Source: Antedon mediterranea (Eukaryota > Echinodermata > Crinoidea > Comatulida > Antedonidae). From it: a stretch of DNA of 64,000 bases. The stretch covers positions 3,353,001 through 3,417,000 of the forward strand of contig NC_092674.1 of NCBI RefSeq assembly GCF_964355755.1, written 5' to 3'. Numbering within the stretch: position 1 is the first letter of the stretch; each line of letters starts with the position of its first letter. This document shows, piece by piece, positions 44,344 through 58,096 of this stretch. Made by a program: the position numbers and the translations under genes. A model generated the notes under the pieces. That model did not search any database and was not told where the DNA came from. It saw nothing but the letters and a program-made list of their open reading frames with translations.

Positions 44344-47300
44344 CCAAATATGTTGACAGCAAATTGAAGACGGGGAACAAGGAAGCGACGGAAGAGGAAT
44401 TGGAAAGACTGCTGGATAAAATTCTTGTAATCTTTAGATTCATTCATGGTAAAACCACATGCTTTTTATAGTACATTACAACCCTTTATTACCTCTTAAT
44501 ATTGGTCTCCTCTGAATGGGCGTTGGCCGCAATTGATAAACGTATATTTGTTAATTTCATACGCATATATATGTATTGCCCTAAGTTATAGTGTTTAGTG
44601 TGAAACTACTAACTCAATTATAAAACATATACTTTGTGTCATAGGGAAAGATGTGTTTGAGGCATTTTACAAAAAAGGTCTTGCAAAGAGGTTACTAGTC
44701 AGCAAGAGTGCGTCCGTAGACGCAGAGAAGTCTATGTTAACTAAACTTAAACAGGGTGAGTAAATAATATATATCGTCGAATTGATGCAACATATCACAC
44801 TTATATTACCCCTGAATAATGAATGAACTATTTACCATTAATATCATGAGTAATGTAATCAACATGCGAGTGAGTGGCCGCACGGTTAAGACAGTGGAAC
44901 CATAATATGTAGCCATAATATCTGCAAGGGTTCGAGGCTTACTCACTCCATGGTTCTGGTGGTAGAACGAGTCTTCTCGGATAAGGACTAAACACCGTAG
45001 GTCCAGTGTACACATCTGTTTCATGTGCACTTTAAAGAACCTAGTACGAGGTAGGGGGTTACCCCGGTGTACTAGTATATTACAGCCACTGATCTTAACT
45101 GGGCCCTCTGGGAGACCAGTCAGTCAGTCACTGAAGATAAATAATAATAACAAAACTAACCACATGAAATTAGTTCACACAGCCACTACTTTACAGTAGG
45201 CCATCTAGTAGGCCTCCTAGTTCTGTAATAATAATCAATTTGTTGATTGTGGAACTTACAAAGATGAAGAACCACAGCAACATAGTATTATTATTATTAT
45301 TATTTATTGCCAAAAACTAGTTACAAACAAACAAAACACAGAAACTAAGGGAGTAGGCAGGAACCTAAAAGTGAACCTAATCACTATAACAAGAGTTCAG
45401 GTTCCGTACTCCCAAAGTAACAACAATGATATAAAATAAACTATATAAAAATATTTAAAAAACAAATAGACGAATCAACAGTGTCAATATAAAATAAACG
45501 GATAAAATACATAATAGTCGATTCAACAAAGTCAATATAAAACATGTGATTTTTGGTGTATTGGCACCATCTTTCAAATTATCCAAAATTCAATATAATT
45601 ATAAAGCACTGTCTACACTATCAAAACTATAAAAAAAGTGTGATGTGCCCATGGTAGTGATATGCTCAAATATGGTAGTGATATGACATTCCCATATATA
45701 GACACATCACACCTTTTTGTCACATAAAGTTGAGCACTGATGTTTGTTTTTGTAGAATGTGGTGGAGCATTTACAAGTAAGTTGGAAGGCATGTTTAAAG
45801 ATATGGAGTTATCCAAAGACATCATGGTAGCATTCAAGCAGGTAGGCTAACCACTCTCTCATTGCAACATTACCTTATTTCATTTGTCTTATTTAAATTA
45901 CAAGAAATAAAACAAGTAAAAAAACCAAAAGAATGAAAAGGCAACATGAATTTGGATGTGAGCCCTCTGTAGTTTTCTTTTTAAAATGCTATTAAGAAAT
46001 AAACCCTGCCAGATTTTAGTGGTCTTTAGTAGCTTTTGTCTAAAATTAAAATCCCTCCAACAAAAATCTGGCATTAGAAATGGTCTTTTAAATCCTACTA
46101 TTTAGAGGGAAATTAAATGTAATCTGTTTGGTTGGTCTGTCCATTTATGTGTATCTCAAAAACTGCAGTATTTGTCTGATTTTTTTCAACATTTCAATGG
46201 CTGTCCTACCCTAACAATACATTTAAACGTTTATTTTAAAGTTTTTTTAATTGGAGGGAATATTTGAATGAAATGTTTATTTGAGTCCACTTAAAAACTG
46301 TGGTCTATGGTCTCTAAATAAGATGGAGTCTTTAACTGGAGGGAGCAGCTAATTTCATCCGGGCCACATTACAGCAGTCTTTAATTGGAGGGAGTCTGCT
46401 ATTGTAATTATTAATTATTATTTATTATTATTATATGTATTTTGTACAGCATATGCAGCACCAATCAGTGCCGGGCAATATTGAGATGACCGTCAACATA
46501 TTGACTATGGGCTACTGGCCTACGTACACACCGATGGAGGTACACCTGCCCTCAAACGTAAGTCATCTACCACTAATATAATATGTAAAAGTACGGCTTG
46601 AGCTAATATTTATTTTATTATTACACAGATGTAATTTATAGATAACTTCTTTAAAGACGTATTGTCCCCCAAAATCATGAAAAATAAAGATTAATAAAAT
46701 GAGACTTTGAATAGATTATTTTGTAGCTTTAATAAAGTTAATCATTTCTGTAGAAAAAAAACTGGAAAAATCATTAACAAATTATAAAATTACAAAATAA
46801 ATGCTTAAATTCAACCAAAAACCCATTGGCTGGCAGCCAATTTGACTATTTTTTGCTTTATATTAAATTTTTTTAGGTAAATACTTTTTTTTCGATCCAA
46901 TTTTTGGTCAAAGGGGATAACTATTTCGCATCAACAGAAAAATTGTTAAGAATTAATGTTTCAGGGGGACGACAATACATCTTTAAGGTTAGCCAAACTG
47001 GTAAGACTGATCACTCTTAAAATCAAAACACTAAACATTGCTGACAATCATTTGTTTATAATTCTATCCATGTATTTAATAGCAATGTTTTTAGATCTCT
47101 GTAATTTCTTTGTTATGTATGTATATCAAATGTAAATTAATTAAACGAAATTGAATTTGTACCTTGTTGCGTAAATGACAATAAATACTATCGTATCGTA
47201 TCATACATAAGAGCATTGTATTATCTTCTATACAGTCGGGCAGCAAAGTGGTTGACCTCGCGAATTATTACCAAATCAAAATTTGAATTGCCGCCATCTT

Positions 47301-50300
47301 GGAATCGCGATAAAGCAAGTAGTGCGGAATTACAAAATGCAGCAAAAAAAAATTTCAATAACATTTAAATAGCATATTCATACAATTAAATTTATATTAA
47401 TAAAATTCAACTAAGGATTTTACGAAAGACAGGCTACTTAACAAATACTGCCGAGATCGGTTCCCCCACACGGCGTAGGGTACCGCAGTGCTAAGGGGCC
47501 TAGGTAGGAAAAAATCTGATTTTACCTGTTAAACATGCTTGAACCAAGGCCATTTTAATATATATTATCCAGATTATATATCAAAACAAACTGATAAAAG
47601 GATTTGTTGATTTGCTTCTGATGAGAAAAGTGCCGGATTCATTTCGCTGACGGCGAATGAATACACGAATTTTCGCCATTTTCTAGCACTAGCCTTGGGT
47701 ACCCAGACAGCTGATAACGATTATATTCGATTGTCCAGACGTCTCTGCTACTGGTGCTCAATACTACAGTATGTATTACCATTGACCTATAGGTCCATGG
47801 TATTACTGTACATATAGTACTGTATGTTTAGTTTTTGCTTTCTTTATGGCAAAATAAATATTTAATTTTTATTATTGCTTATTTTGGTTTAACTTTATCC
47901 AAGAAGAAGTAAATATTATTATATATTTGCATATTACAGTCAAGTTGCAACTGCCACGAATCCACTCCACTTTGGTTACTAAATAACTAAATAATTAATA
48001 GTATAACATCATAACTAACAAACAAATTAACAAGTTAATAAATTAACCACCATTAAATAATTTTATTTACAAAAAAGTATTTTACATACAGTATAACATG
48101 TAATATCTTATTTACATCGAAGTAAAATATGCCTATCAAACTATCTTGCTCAGGCTAAAATATCAAGTTATATGTCAATATTTGAGTTAAATCATCGCGA
48201 TAATAAAAATTTTTATTTTTTTTTTATTTTTAAAAGACATCTGTTACGTACATCAATTTACAAATATCAAAATAGGATTGTTTTTGCAGCACAAGATGAA
48301 TCACAAGTCGGATAGTTTATTCTTAGAAACCTGAAAGAAAAAAAAAACACCAATAATGAGCTATTCATAGTTAAATAATTTTAATGTCAAATTTAGTCAT
48401 CCTAAATTTTGTCGCCATGATCACTACTATACACAATACTGTATATATAAATATCATATGTACGACCATCCAAATTACCTCATCCTACCTACAGTCCTTC
48501 CTAGCCTAGGCTACATTATTGTCATATATTTACAAACCTCCAACAGCCACAACGTATTTTCTTTTCTTTGGCAAAGAATTTCCCGTAATATAGTCCTAAA
48601 TTAATTAAATAAATCAAAAGGTCTAGGCCTAGGCCTTTCTTTAAATATCCGACGATATATATCCATAATCCAGTGGATATAGATTCAACATTTTAAACAT
48701 AATAATAATATGGCTTTACATTGATTATAATAAGTCGGCGATATGCCACTAAAAACTAGCCTGCGGCCCTCTCTATCCGCCTACAAATAGCACTGGGTTT
48801 CCGTCAAATGGGCTAGGCCTAGCCTAGGCCTAGATAATACTAGTACTACAAGTTGGGTACATTTTTTTACGACCAAATAATCTACAATTATATTGCAATA
48901 TTTACCAAACTAGCACCAAATCCAAAATAATAAAGCTACTAATAACATATTTTGGTATATTAACTGGTTTAAAAACGGATTGCACATAGTGATTTTGAAG
49001 GATTGAAATTACTCAACCACACGGCCTGTACTAAACATACGAATCCAAGATGGAGTCTGCTTAGAATATATCCCCAGCTTTGAACGGATATTGAATCCGT
49101 CCCACAAGCTGAACCAAGCTTAAACTTTCAGAAAAGATAGATTAATAACCTAATAACCAACCACTAAGTTTTTATAAAGGTTCCGTGCTGATGAGAAAAG
49201 TGCCGGATTCCCTACGAAACCAAACAAATAAATCATGTAGCCTACCTCAACGAACACCTCCATCTGCACTTTTTTCTTCAATAAGCTCTGTCGTCATTTC
49301 CTGGGCTATTTATACCAAAATTTTGTGGCGGGAATAATCTTCCATATTAGGAGTAACAATTTCCAAATATAGAAAGATATAATTTAACCCGGATGGTGGA
49401 AATTGCAGCAGATTTGTAAGGGTATTCCCATGCAAAATGCTTGCCGCGAAGTGAAAAGCGAACCGGAAGTCACTATAACTTGGCGATGCTCAGTGACCTG
49501 CGCAGTTAAAAAACAGCGTTTTAACGGTTAAATGAGCACTTTGCTGCTCGACTGTATATATGCACATAGAGTATCACGGTGTGACGTCACAACGATACAG
49601 GGCGCTGCATGGTTGCTAGCCAACCAAAAAATTCGTTCAGCCCTACTATGTTGATAAACAGTGAGGATCTCTATTTATATCAAATTATGTTTCTTAGCTT
49701 GATTTTTTTTAACTTAAACTGTAGTTGAAGAATAAATAGATTGTTAAAAACAAATATTTAGTGATATTTTGAAATTTTAGTTTGTTTTTATTAAAAATGT
49801 TTTAAAATGACTACTCCAAACCATTGGTGATCTTGGAGTCACTCAGGCAGACTGAACGCATTTTTGGTTGCGCTAGCAACCACGCAGCGCCACTTACCGT
49901 CGTGACGTCAGCACCGTGATACTCTATAAGCACCTAAGCTAAACCAATAAATAAATTAAATATTAATTATATTATTTATATATTATATTATCAAAAATTA
50001 AACATCAGCCATGTCATTTTCCCTTTCCATTTCTAATTGCTTAAATTAATATCTCGGCTATTTACATACAATACAAGGCAACCTAATATATTGACTCAAT
50101 GTTTAAATTGTTTATTCAGAAAACATAATCTTTCTCGTGATGGATTTTTAAACATATTTCTTCATATTGATCCTAATATCAATTCATCTTCATCGAAATT
50201 TGCATCTGTGGATAAATGATAAATAAACTGTATATAAAAACAAGATTAAAATATTAACAGCATTGATATGTATGTAAAATGTTAACAAAATATTGTTATT

Positions 50301-53300
50301 TATTCATAAAACAAATATTGAATGACTTATACTGGTAAGCATATCATAGGCTGCATAATATCTCTATGGTTGCATTTGCATAAGTTAATTATTTACACAG
50401 CATAGAGTGTCCGTAGTATGTAATGGATTGTACTTTCTAACAGTTAACAGAAGATAATTAAACTAAATATTGCTGGTTGATGGTAGACATTGCAATAACA
50501 CTGTTTGTATATATTGTGTTAAAACTGTGTAAAACATTCTCACTCCTGAGGACAATCAAAGCATATTGATCGAAACTTCAAGAAACCTAACAGTTCTTTT
50601 CAGAACTAATGTATGTGGTGTACCGCAAACTTTATATCAACATAGGATTTCGCCATTCAAGCCTTCAAACAATATAAAACTATGTACTTTGAAGATCAGT
50701 GCACTAGTACTGAAAGTGCCTGCAGAATAAAGAAAGAATAAATAAATAAATAAATAAATGTCTAAAAAAACTAATTTCACTCAATATTCTTGATTTGTGC
50801 AGTCCTACGTCGGTCTTTGTCTAGACTTAGAAACCAGTAAAAGAGAGTAAAGCTCTGTCTACACTATTTTGACCAAAAAAAATTGTCATTACCATACCAT
50901 TAATTAAAAATCATAACTCTTTGTTTTGTTAATTTTTATTGAATAATAATAAATTCATAACAAAAATCTTGAAAGTTGTTGTTTGCGTAGCATTCAATCA
51001 ACTGTATGAAGCACACTATATATACGATATAATATAAGTCGACCATTATTATTAAAATGTATTATTAATGACTTCGAAAAGGCGGGCAAAATTATACTCG
51101 GCCAGGACTATGAGAGTTATGATGCTGCCTGTACTCGACTTAAAATCACTGGTCTTGCTAAACATAGAGAAAAATTAATATTAAAATTTGGAGAAGCCTG
51201 AATCCTTAAGTCAGAGATACATCGTGATGTGTTGCTGCTTAAAGAGATCTAGATTACGTAACCCCAATAAGCACTAATAGAAACTCAGCTATTCCATATT
51301 AATATTTAAAAACTGAATGCCTCTTGTTAATAATTGTGTAATATGACCACCTATGAAACGTTAAAAATAATCAATTGAAGAGCAGTGCCAATAACTTTAA
51401 GTTATTTATATAGTATTATATTTTATTATTCCCATTTTAATTGTATTTTTCAAAGTTGTTTTGTAATATAGTTAATATAGTATGTGTTTTGTCACAGTGG
51501 ATATGTGCATTACTGTATATAGATTATTTTATTTTTTAGATGGTGAAATTACAAGAGTTATTCAAAACGTTTTACCTTAGCAAACACAGCGGACGCAAGT
51601 TACAATGGCAACCAAACCTAGTTCATTGCGTCATGAAAGCCTCCTTTAAAAAGGTATTACAGTCAACTCTCCCAATACCTTTGGGCTAACCGAATATGTC
51701 TGGTTTTCCGGAAAGTCTGGTATTCAGAATGTGTATTTAATGGTAAAAATGAATTTGGGACCTTTTGGACCTCAAGAAAAAAGTCTGGTTTTGGGAGAGT
51801 TTTCAGAGAGTCTGGTATTGGGAGAGTTGATTGTATAATATTAAAAAATGTATTGTCCCCCAAAATATGAAAAATAAAGATGAGTAAAATCCAATTTTGA
51901 ATAGGCCATTTTTTAGATTTAATCAAGTTATTCAATTCTTAGCCGATTCCCTGTTTAATTGTAATAACTATATGAAAAATTAATTGATTATTTTTTTATA
52001 TGAAATGTTTGCTGTTATTCGGTCATGTGCTGTCATAATTTATTTTGTATTTATGTTTTTTTTCTTTTCCTTAGAGTATGAGAGAACTCAGCGTATCATC
52101 ATTATTCCAAACTCTTGTATTACTTATGTTTAATGACAGTACAGAGTGCACATTAGAAGACATTAAACAGGCAACAGGAATTGGTAAGCTTGTATGGTGA
52201 CTTGGTTGTGAAGTGCCTGCCTTCCAATCCTATGGTCCGGGGTTCAATCCTGATCTAGCTCCAATGTTGTAACGTACTCTTTTAACTCGACTGCTTCAGC
52301 CTCAAATGAGACTAAAGTTCTGTCTACACTATCAAAGAAAATGTGATGTGCCCAATATGGTAGTGATATGACATCGTCGTGTCCATATTTGGGCACATCA
52401 ATTTTTTTTTTTCACATTAAGTTCAATAGTGTAGACAGAGCTTTTGTTTATAATTAAATTATAGTTTATCTATCCTATCCTATTTTTTTTTTTATTTCTT
52501 GTTGTTGGATGTGTTTAAAAAAAAATTTGTAATTATAAAGAATTCCTAAATTTATAAAATTCCTCACCTAAAATAGGCTAGAAAATCATTTTTAGGCTAG
52601 TATACACAGCTAAATGTTTACAGGATTTTTTTATAATTTTTTTCAGAGGATAGTGAGCTCCGAAGAACACTTCAGTCTCTTGCTTGCGGCAAGGCTCGGG
52701 TGATACTTAAAACTCCCAAGGTAAGGATTCAATTTAACAGTGTTAACATTTTTAAATACGTTTTTCATTCTTCTAAAAATTGTAATTTTATTTTTATTTT
52801 ATTTTAGAGTAAAGATGTGTTTGATGGTGATAAGTTTGTTTACAATACTCCCGACAGTTTCTGTCCCATTTTACGATCTCTAAAGACTAGAATATTGATT
52901 AATAGATTTTTGATTGATATAATTGATTGATAGATTATTGGTTGATTGATTGATTATTGATTTATTGATAGATTGAGGAGCAAGTGAATACACAGGAACG
53001 CGTCTTCCAAGACCGACAGTATCAAATTGATGCAGCAATTGTGCGCATCATGAAGATGAGGAAGAAGCTAAGTCACGCACTATTGGTCTCAGAGCTCTAT
53101 AACCAGTTGAAGTTTCCAGTAAAGGTAAGTGCTGTTTTTGTCACTTTTTATTCCCAGTGTGCAGATGTTTGTTTGTTTATGGTTGATTACTACACAACCA
53201 ATCATATTCTTTATATTTTGCTTCACTTTTTTTGTTTTGCCTTTATTTTTTATATACATTTCATTTTTTATGTGCTTTTAATTTTTCATAAGGAGGCACT

Positions 53301-54370
53301 TGCATCATTCCTTTTCAGTTTCAATTCCACGTATTCCTAAATAATTAAAATAAATAAGATAAATAATTCATTCAAATCATTTTGTATCTTTATTTTGGAC
53401 TTTAAATTCATAGAAAACAGCACATAAATAACAAAAGTCAATCCACAAATTAGACATGAGTTTAACTTAACTTGACAACAAAAGCTCTTTCATTTTTTAA
53501 CCTAACCTAATATTTTGTACGAAGCTATATAAAAATGTTCTCGTAAATTTGGTAAATAAAGAGTACATTAAATTTTAGATGAGTGAAATTTATTACAGAT
53601 TTTAAATATAGAAGTGATTGTTAAGCTCTGCTACAAAATGTATTGTGCCCAAATATGGTAGTGATATGACATCATCATGTCCATATATGAGCACATCACA
53701 TTTTGTTGTCACAAAGTTAGATAGTGTAGACAGAGCTTAACTCGGCAAGTTTTCACGATTGGAGCATGCATCCTTACATGTTGCTTTTTCTGCTTGCTTA
53801 GTACCTACTTGCTTATATATGTTTGTAGTACTATGATGAATAAAGTATTTTTTTCTTTTGTGTGCTTGTGTTTTTTCTTCATTTTCTGACAGCAACCTTA
53901 ATCAATGCTTGGAGATCTAACATAAAATAAATAAGGAAAATAATAATTGTAGTAGTAGTAATGGGTTGCATATGTAAGCTAGGTTGTGAATATGGTTATA
54001 TTATATGGTCATCATAGTGTCATATGATGTCCCATCATGTCTAGGAGGGTCGCGTCACTTATGGTCGCAACCTCCCCTGTAGGATTACATATCCTGTAGG
54101 ATTACATGTCCTGTAGAATCACATGTCCTGTAGGATTACATGTCCTGTAACCCAACAATTTCTAATTTAAATTTAAAAAAATATTATTAAATATTAGCAT
54201 GAATCAAACTAAATATAGGTAGATTTCACTAATTAACCTGATTTTACCCAGAATGCATTTGTTTTTATTCGCAGCCAACAGATTTGAAGAAACGAATAGA
54301 AAGCTTGATAGAGCGCGATTACATGGAACGAGATAAGGACAGTTCCAATCAGTACCATTACGTAGCATAG
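44344..54370 (+). CDS. CUL4: Cullin-4 gene fragment, 5'-truncated (unit B)
   Basis: Duplicate of the CUL4 fragment in unit A. Exons: 44344-44448, 44645-44755, 45756-45841, 46450-46557, 51540-51653, 52075-52183, 52647-52720, a damaged exon from 52808, 52972-53124 and 54275-54370. It carries the same start at [10 protein letters not shown], the same lost segment after KFVYN and the same clean neddylation exon (VRIMKMRK). The one coding difference I saw is Asp for Glu in the exon ending at 52183 (LLMFND against LLMFNE). The fourth intron differs greatly: it holds the 2322-bp unit B transposon and lacks the unit A one. The DDB1-binding half is absent here too, so a normal CRL4 scaffold cannot be made from this locus. 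It is probably a pseudogene; a transcribed decoy is possible. Confidence 0.8.
44868..45143 (+). mobile_element. tRNA-derived SINE in CUL4 intron (unit B)
   Basis: Copy of the SINE at 17840 with the same tRNA-like head and (AAT)n tail. Confidence 0.7.
45602..45733. repeat. MITE family 1 copy, right end lost (unit B)
   Basis: Copy of the element at 18574. Confidence 0.7.
46650..46986. repeat. MITE family 3 copy in CUL4 intron (unit B)
   Basis: Copy of the element at 19623. Confidence 0.8.
47233..49554. mobile_element. 2322-bp non-autonomous DNA transposon, present only in unit B
   Basis: Inverted termini CAGTCGGGCAGCAAAGTG and, read inverted, CAGTCGAGCAGCAAAGTG (17 of 18). Target duplication TATA at 47229-47232 and 49555-49558; unit A has the single uninterrupted site CTTCTATATATGCAC. 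No ORF of transposase length. The string CTGATGAGAAAAGTGCCGG occurs twice inside in direct orientation (about 47617 and 49186). TAGGCCTA-rich stretches occur near 48625 and 48815. Superfamily not assigned. Confidence 0.9.
49566..49927. repeat. MITE family 4 with long inverted repeats (unit B)
   Basis: Copy of the element at 20213. The 2322-bp transposon ends 11 bases before its left terminus. Confidence 0.8.
51070..51199 (+). mobile_element. LINE polymerase C-terminal relic (unit B)
   Basis: Copy of the relic at 23463. The hammerhead-like motif of 22948 is repeated upstream at 50546. Confidence 0.65.
51658..51835. repeat. MITE family 5 hairpin beside a CUL4 donor (unit B)
   Basis: Copy of the hairpin at 24051, in the same position four bases beyond the exon end. 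A family 3 half-element follows at about 51840-51952. Confidence 0.8.
52194..52286 (+). mobile_element. tRNA-derived SINE head fragment (unit B)
   Basis: Copy of the fragment at 24588. Confidence 0.5.
52313..52443. repeat. MITE family 1 copy in CUL4 intron (unit B)
   Basis: Copy of the element at 24707. Confidence 0.8.
53621..53740. repeat. MITE family 1 copy flanked by TTAA (unit B)
   Basis: Copy of the element at 26015. Confidence 0.8.
54076..54153. repeat. 17-bp tandem repeat (unit B)
   Basis: Copy of the repeat at 26470 with the same unit count. Confidence 0.9.
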
Positions 54371-54396
54371 ACAATTATATACAAATTCACACAGCA

Positions 54397-54402
54397 AATA
54401 AA
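54397..54402 (+). terminator. Polyadenylation signal of the CUL4 fragment (unit B)
   Basis: AATAAA after the stop codon, with the same GT-rich downstream stretch as in unit A. Confidence 0.55.
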
Positions 54403-54459
54403 TAAGATTGTGTGTGTTCTATGGCAGTTGAAGGAAGGTTGCTGTGGATGTGGGATGAC

Positions 54460-54613
54460 TAAAGCTCTGTCCACACTATCAAACTAGTGTGATGTGCCCA
54501 AATATGGTAGTGATATGCCAAAATATGATAGTGATATGATGTCATCGTCTCCATGTATGGGCACATAACATTTTGTTGTCATTATAAAGTTTGAATGTGT
54601 AGACAGAGCTTAA
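54460..54613. repeat. MITE family 1 copy downstream of CUL4 (unit B)
   Basis: Copy of the element at 26854. A right-half fragment follows at about 54761-54859. Confidence 0.8.
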
Positions 54614-55219
54614 TCGTACAGAGACAATAATCATTATTATATACATATGTATGCTTACACATCGATGTGGTCATGGCTTCTGCTTGTTTCCACTTGGATG
54701 CAACGCAATGACTTAAAGAGCACCACAAGTAATCATCCAATCTAGCGCTTGTGATAGGTCAACAGTGCCCATATATGGACTTGATGTCATACCCATACCA
54801 TATTTAGGCACATCACACTTTTTTTTGTCAAACTAGTTTGACAGTGTAGACAAGGCTTAAGCATTCACAGATTATCATGAAATCATCAGGTGATTGGTAA
54901 CATTGTTGCATCATACCATCCAAAGGTCATCCATGTGGTTGGAACGGTGACCTGATTATGTTTAATATCACAAAAACTTGACCGCTGTGTATTTTCTGGA
55001 CAATTTCGTCCTTCTACGGCTGCTGTGAAATACTTTGATATTATTTGCTTCTTTGGTATTTAAGAATTTCTGTGACAACTTATCCAATTATAAATGTATT
55101 TTTTTGTTTATCCGTAATCAAAATGGCGCTCGAATAGCCTTAAGTTGTGTTTACATTAAGCCTGGATTTGGTTCCATGGCAGGAGTATGAAATGCGTTAG
55201 TGTGAACAGATGTATTATA

Positions 55220-55536
55220 AAGCTTGATTCCTACTATGACTCAACGCAGTGAAGATATTTAGAGCACTCAAAAGCGAACAACAACCGGTTACGTCATTGT
55301 GTTGCTCACTTCTGATTGGTCAAATTACCTACGTTGCAGGTTACGTCATTCTTTTGCTTGCTTCTGATTGGTCAAATTACCGACGTAGCCGGTTACGTCA
55401 TTGTGTTTCTCACTTCTGATTGGTCAAATTACCTACGTTGCGGGTTACGTCATTGTGTTGCTCGCTTCTGATTGGTCAAATTACCTTCGTTGCGGGTTAC
55501 GTCATTGTGTTGCGCCTCGGTGAGAACCACAATTTG
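55220..55536. repeat. MITE family 2 relative with 52-bp minisatellite (unit B)
   Basis: Copy of the element at 27614. The minisatellite has the same number of units, starting at 55287. Confidence 0.75.
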
Positions 55537-56102
55537 TCACAATTCTTTATCTGGCCACTGTATCGGAATTTGAACTCACTGTGTGAATGCAGCTTTATGA
55601 CGGTATTGCCATAATGATTATGGAAAGTACTTGCACGTGTAAACGACGCATAACGGTATATGATAAGAAAGAATGTACCTTGTAATAAATGCGCTTTTAT
55701 AAATGCTTGTTATTATTTATTACTAGGGATCACCAAGATTGGAGGGATTGGGGTGGGTGTGGGCTTGTAGTGCGAACAGTGCAGGATCTGGACAAGCTTT
55801 TCGGTACTTTCTAGTACTACTGTAAAACGTATGACATAAACTTTAATACCGTATGCGATTTGTCTAATCTCAAAGAACCATAGGCCCAATCATACATTTA
55901 GTGCCGAGACCTTTTTCAATTATTAAGTAATTGTTATGTAACCACCGCCATCATGTCACTTATACTTCTTAAGTTCTAGGAAGCTGTCGATTCGCGACGA
56001 ATATGGGGTTAGGGTTAACTACAATACGCATAATGGGTTGTCGGTCGTCGCCTGAACCTAGAAACCGCCACACAACTGAGTGTCGTCGAGGAATGGCGTA
56101 AT

Positions 56103-56253
56103 GCCTGGTTTCCACTAGAGACGCGACACAACGAAGTAAAGGGATTTGACCAATCACAAGAGATGGAGTTATTCGACCGTCGCTTGTCATTGGTCAACTC
56201 GTTTGCGTTGCGTCTACGTCCTTGCGTTGCGTTCTAGTGGGAACCAAACTTTA
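56103..56253. repeat. MITE family 2 copy near the unit end (unit B)
   Basis: Copy of the element at 28497. Confidence 0.75.
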
Positions 56254-56943
56254 GGAAGCGCTTATGCCTACCAACGTCCCTGCATGCGCACAATGAATTA
56301 GCTCGACTTTACTTGCTTGTCAGTCGTCGCAAATCGAAAGCTTTCTACTGGCACCACCACGGCGATCCATACACTATGGCTTTCTTAGTTTCTTACTTAC
56401 CCGGGTGGTGAGTTGGATTTGCTAACTTTGGTGGGCGGGTCACAAACTTACTCGGGTACGATAAATAAGTCTGACGGGGTTACATGTTAACAACTCTCTG
56501 ATTAAACTAACATTTACACTAATCATAATTTGGTTTGCGCCTTATAATCATTGTTTAACAGGTTTAACGTTTTTTTGTTTTACCAATTAAAGGCAACGGC
56601 GGGTTTTAAATTGGATTTAGACGTATACTTCACATGTTCCAGAGTGTAGATATTGTTTATATATTGGGTTCAATAACTGGTGTAGCTAATTAACAATGTA
56701 TAACAATATTCAATAATTAGCCAATGAATAAGATTAACTAGAACTAATAAAAATCTGTGTAAAAAAGTGACTTCGGAAATGTACTGAATATTGTAGCCTT
56801 TATTTTAGTATTACATTTCAGAAAACGAAAAAAACTAAAAAATTTGTTCACGACGTCGTACGTACGTTTCTCGGAGAATAATTATAGATATTTGTGTGTT
56901 GGTTTTTCATGAAAATTGTTAAATATTATAGCAATACTGATAA

Positions 56944-57115
56944 AGCTTGAACGCAACGCAAGGACGTAAACGCAACGCAAGCGTTTTAACCAATGACAAG
57001 CCAAGTTATAGACAGTTAGCAATCACAAGCGAATAAGCCATCGCTTGTGATTGGTCAATTCACTTGCGTTGCGTTACGTCCCTGTGTTGCGTCGCTAGTG
57101 GGAACCACGCTTTAT
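56944..57115. repeat. MITE family 2 copy (unit C)
   Basis: Copy of the element at 2314. Confidence 0.75.
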
Positions 57116-57224
57116 ATTCCGGTACTGCGTTTTGTATTACGTATGTAGTCAAAATCTCAGTACTGCATAATATTACTAAATGATAAGTGTTGTTACGTTA
57201 AATCAAGCAGTGGTGGAGGTTTGA

Positions 57225-57352
57225 CGCCAGAGAGAGTTGTTGGGTACACCAGAGAGAGTTTTTGGGTGTCAGAGAGAGTTGTTGGGTGTCAGGGAGAGAG
57301 AGTTGTTGGGTACCAGAGAGAGTTGTTGGATGAGGGAGTTGTTGGGTGCCAT
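57225..57352. repeat. ~22-bp degenerate tandem repeat (unit C)
   Basis: Identical to the repeats at 2594 and 29619. Confidence 0.85.
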
Positions 57353-57562
57353 ATTGCACTAAGCCAAACGTTGTGGCACCTTTTAATTCCCCTCTATCCA
57401 TTTTATTTTATTAATTTTAGCAACATTAAAACAATACAAAACTTGAGTGTGCCAAGGAGTGGCAAAAGAGGTCAAAGGACCACTGTCGCCATAAGGCAGC
57501 ACTCAAAGCATACATACATAAAACAATGTAAATATGTAATATTAATACCATAATTGTATACA

Positions 57563-58096
57563 TTAAAGAGGCATAGTGTTTTTAAAGTGGTCCATTAACA
57601 TGTTTTTAAATTGTACCCAACTTCCGCATACAAAGGCGTCTTTAATATTGACCGGTATTGAATTCCACAAACAAATAAATCTGGTTGGGATACAATGCTT
57701 TCCACTATCAGTTTTGGATGCAAGGTGTTTAAAAGTTAGAACATCCAAATGCCTACAATTGATAGTCAACATATTTAAAATAAAACTATTCTATTCTGTA
57801 ATTTATATAATATATTTGTAACAAAAATAACGGTAAAATAATCTCGATTTGATTCAGCTGTCATCAAATTCAGTCTAGTTAATCGGTCAGAATATGGCTG
57901 ATCTAAGATTCGTTGATGAAGGATAAATCGACTTGCCATTCTTTGAATTTTCTCTATCTTATTAATATGACATTGACGATAAGGATACCAAACAGGGGAG
58001 CAATATTGGATATGGGGAAGAACAAGACATTTATAAAGTTTAAGTAAAACAGATGTAGAACAACCTGTGGCAATTAGGCCTAATATAGCCAATAGC
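57563..58096 (-). mobile_element. Non-LTR retrotransposon relic (unit C)
   Basis: Third copy of the minus-strand LINE relic, with the same frame break. The spacer 58097-58889 after it has no gene. Confidence 0.8.

Larger units (their letters stand above)
28800..56405 (+). repeat. Tandem array unit B (27,606 bp)
   Basis: Second full unit. It begins with the same TGGTGAGTTGGATT join, preceded by the unit-end sequence TTACCCGGG. It differs from A by a private 2322-bp transposon, absence of the A transposon, a 9-bp gain near 51023 and scattered substitutions. From about 29,315 to 41,060 it is almost base-identical to A. Confidence 0.95.

Noticed and set aside
47617-49210. CTGATGAG strings in the unit B transposon as hammerhead ribozymes
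   Set aside because: No GAAA follows at a stem's distance in either copy, so the core is incomplete.
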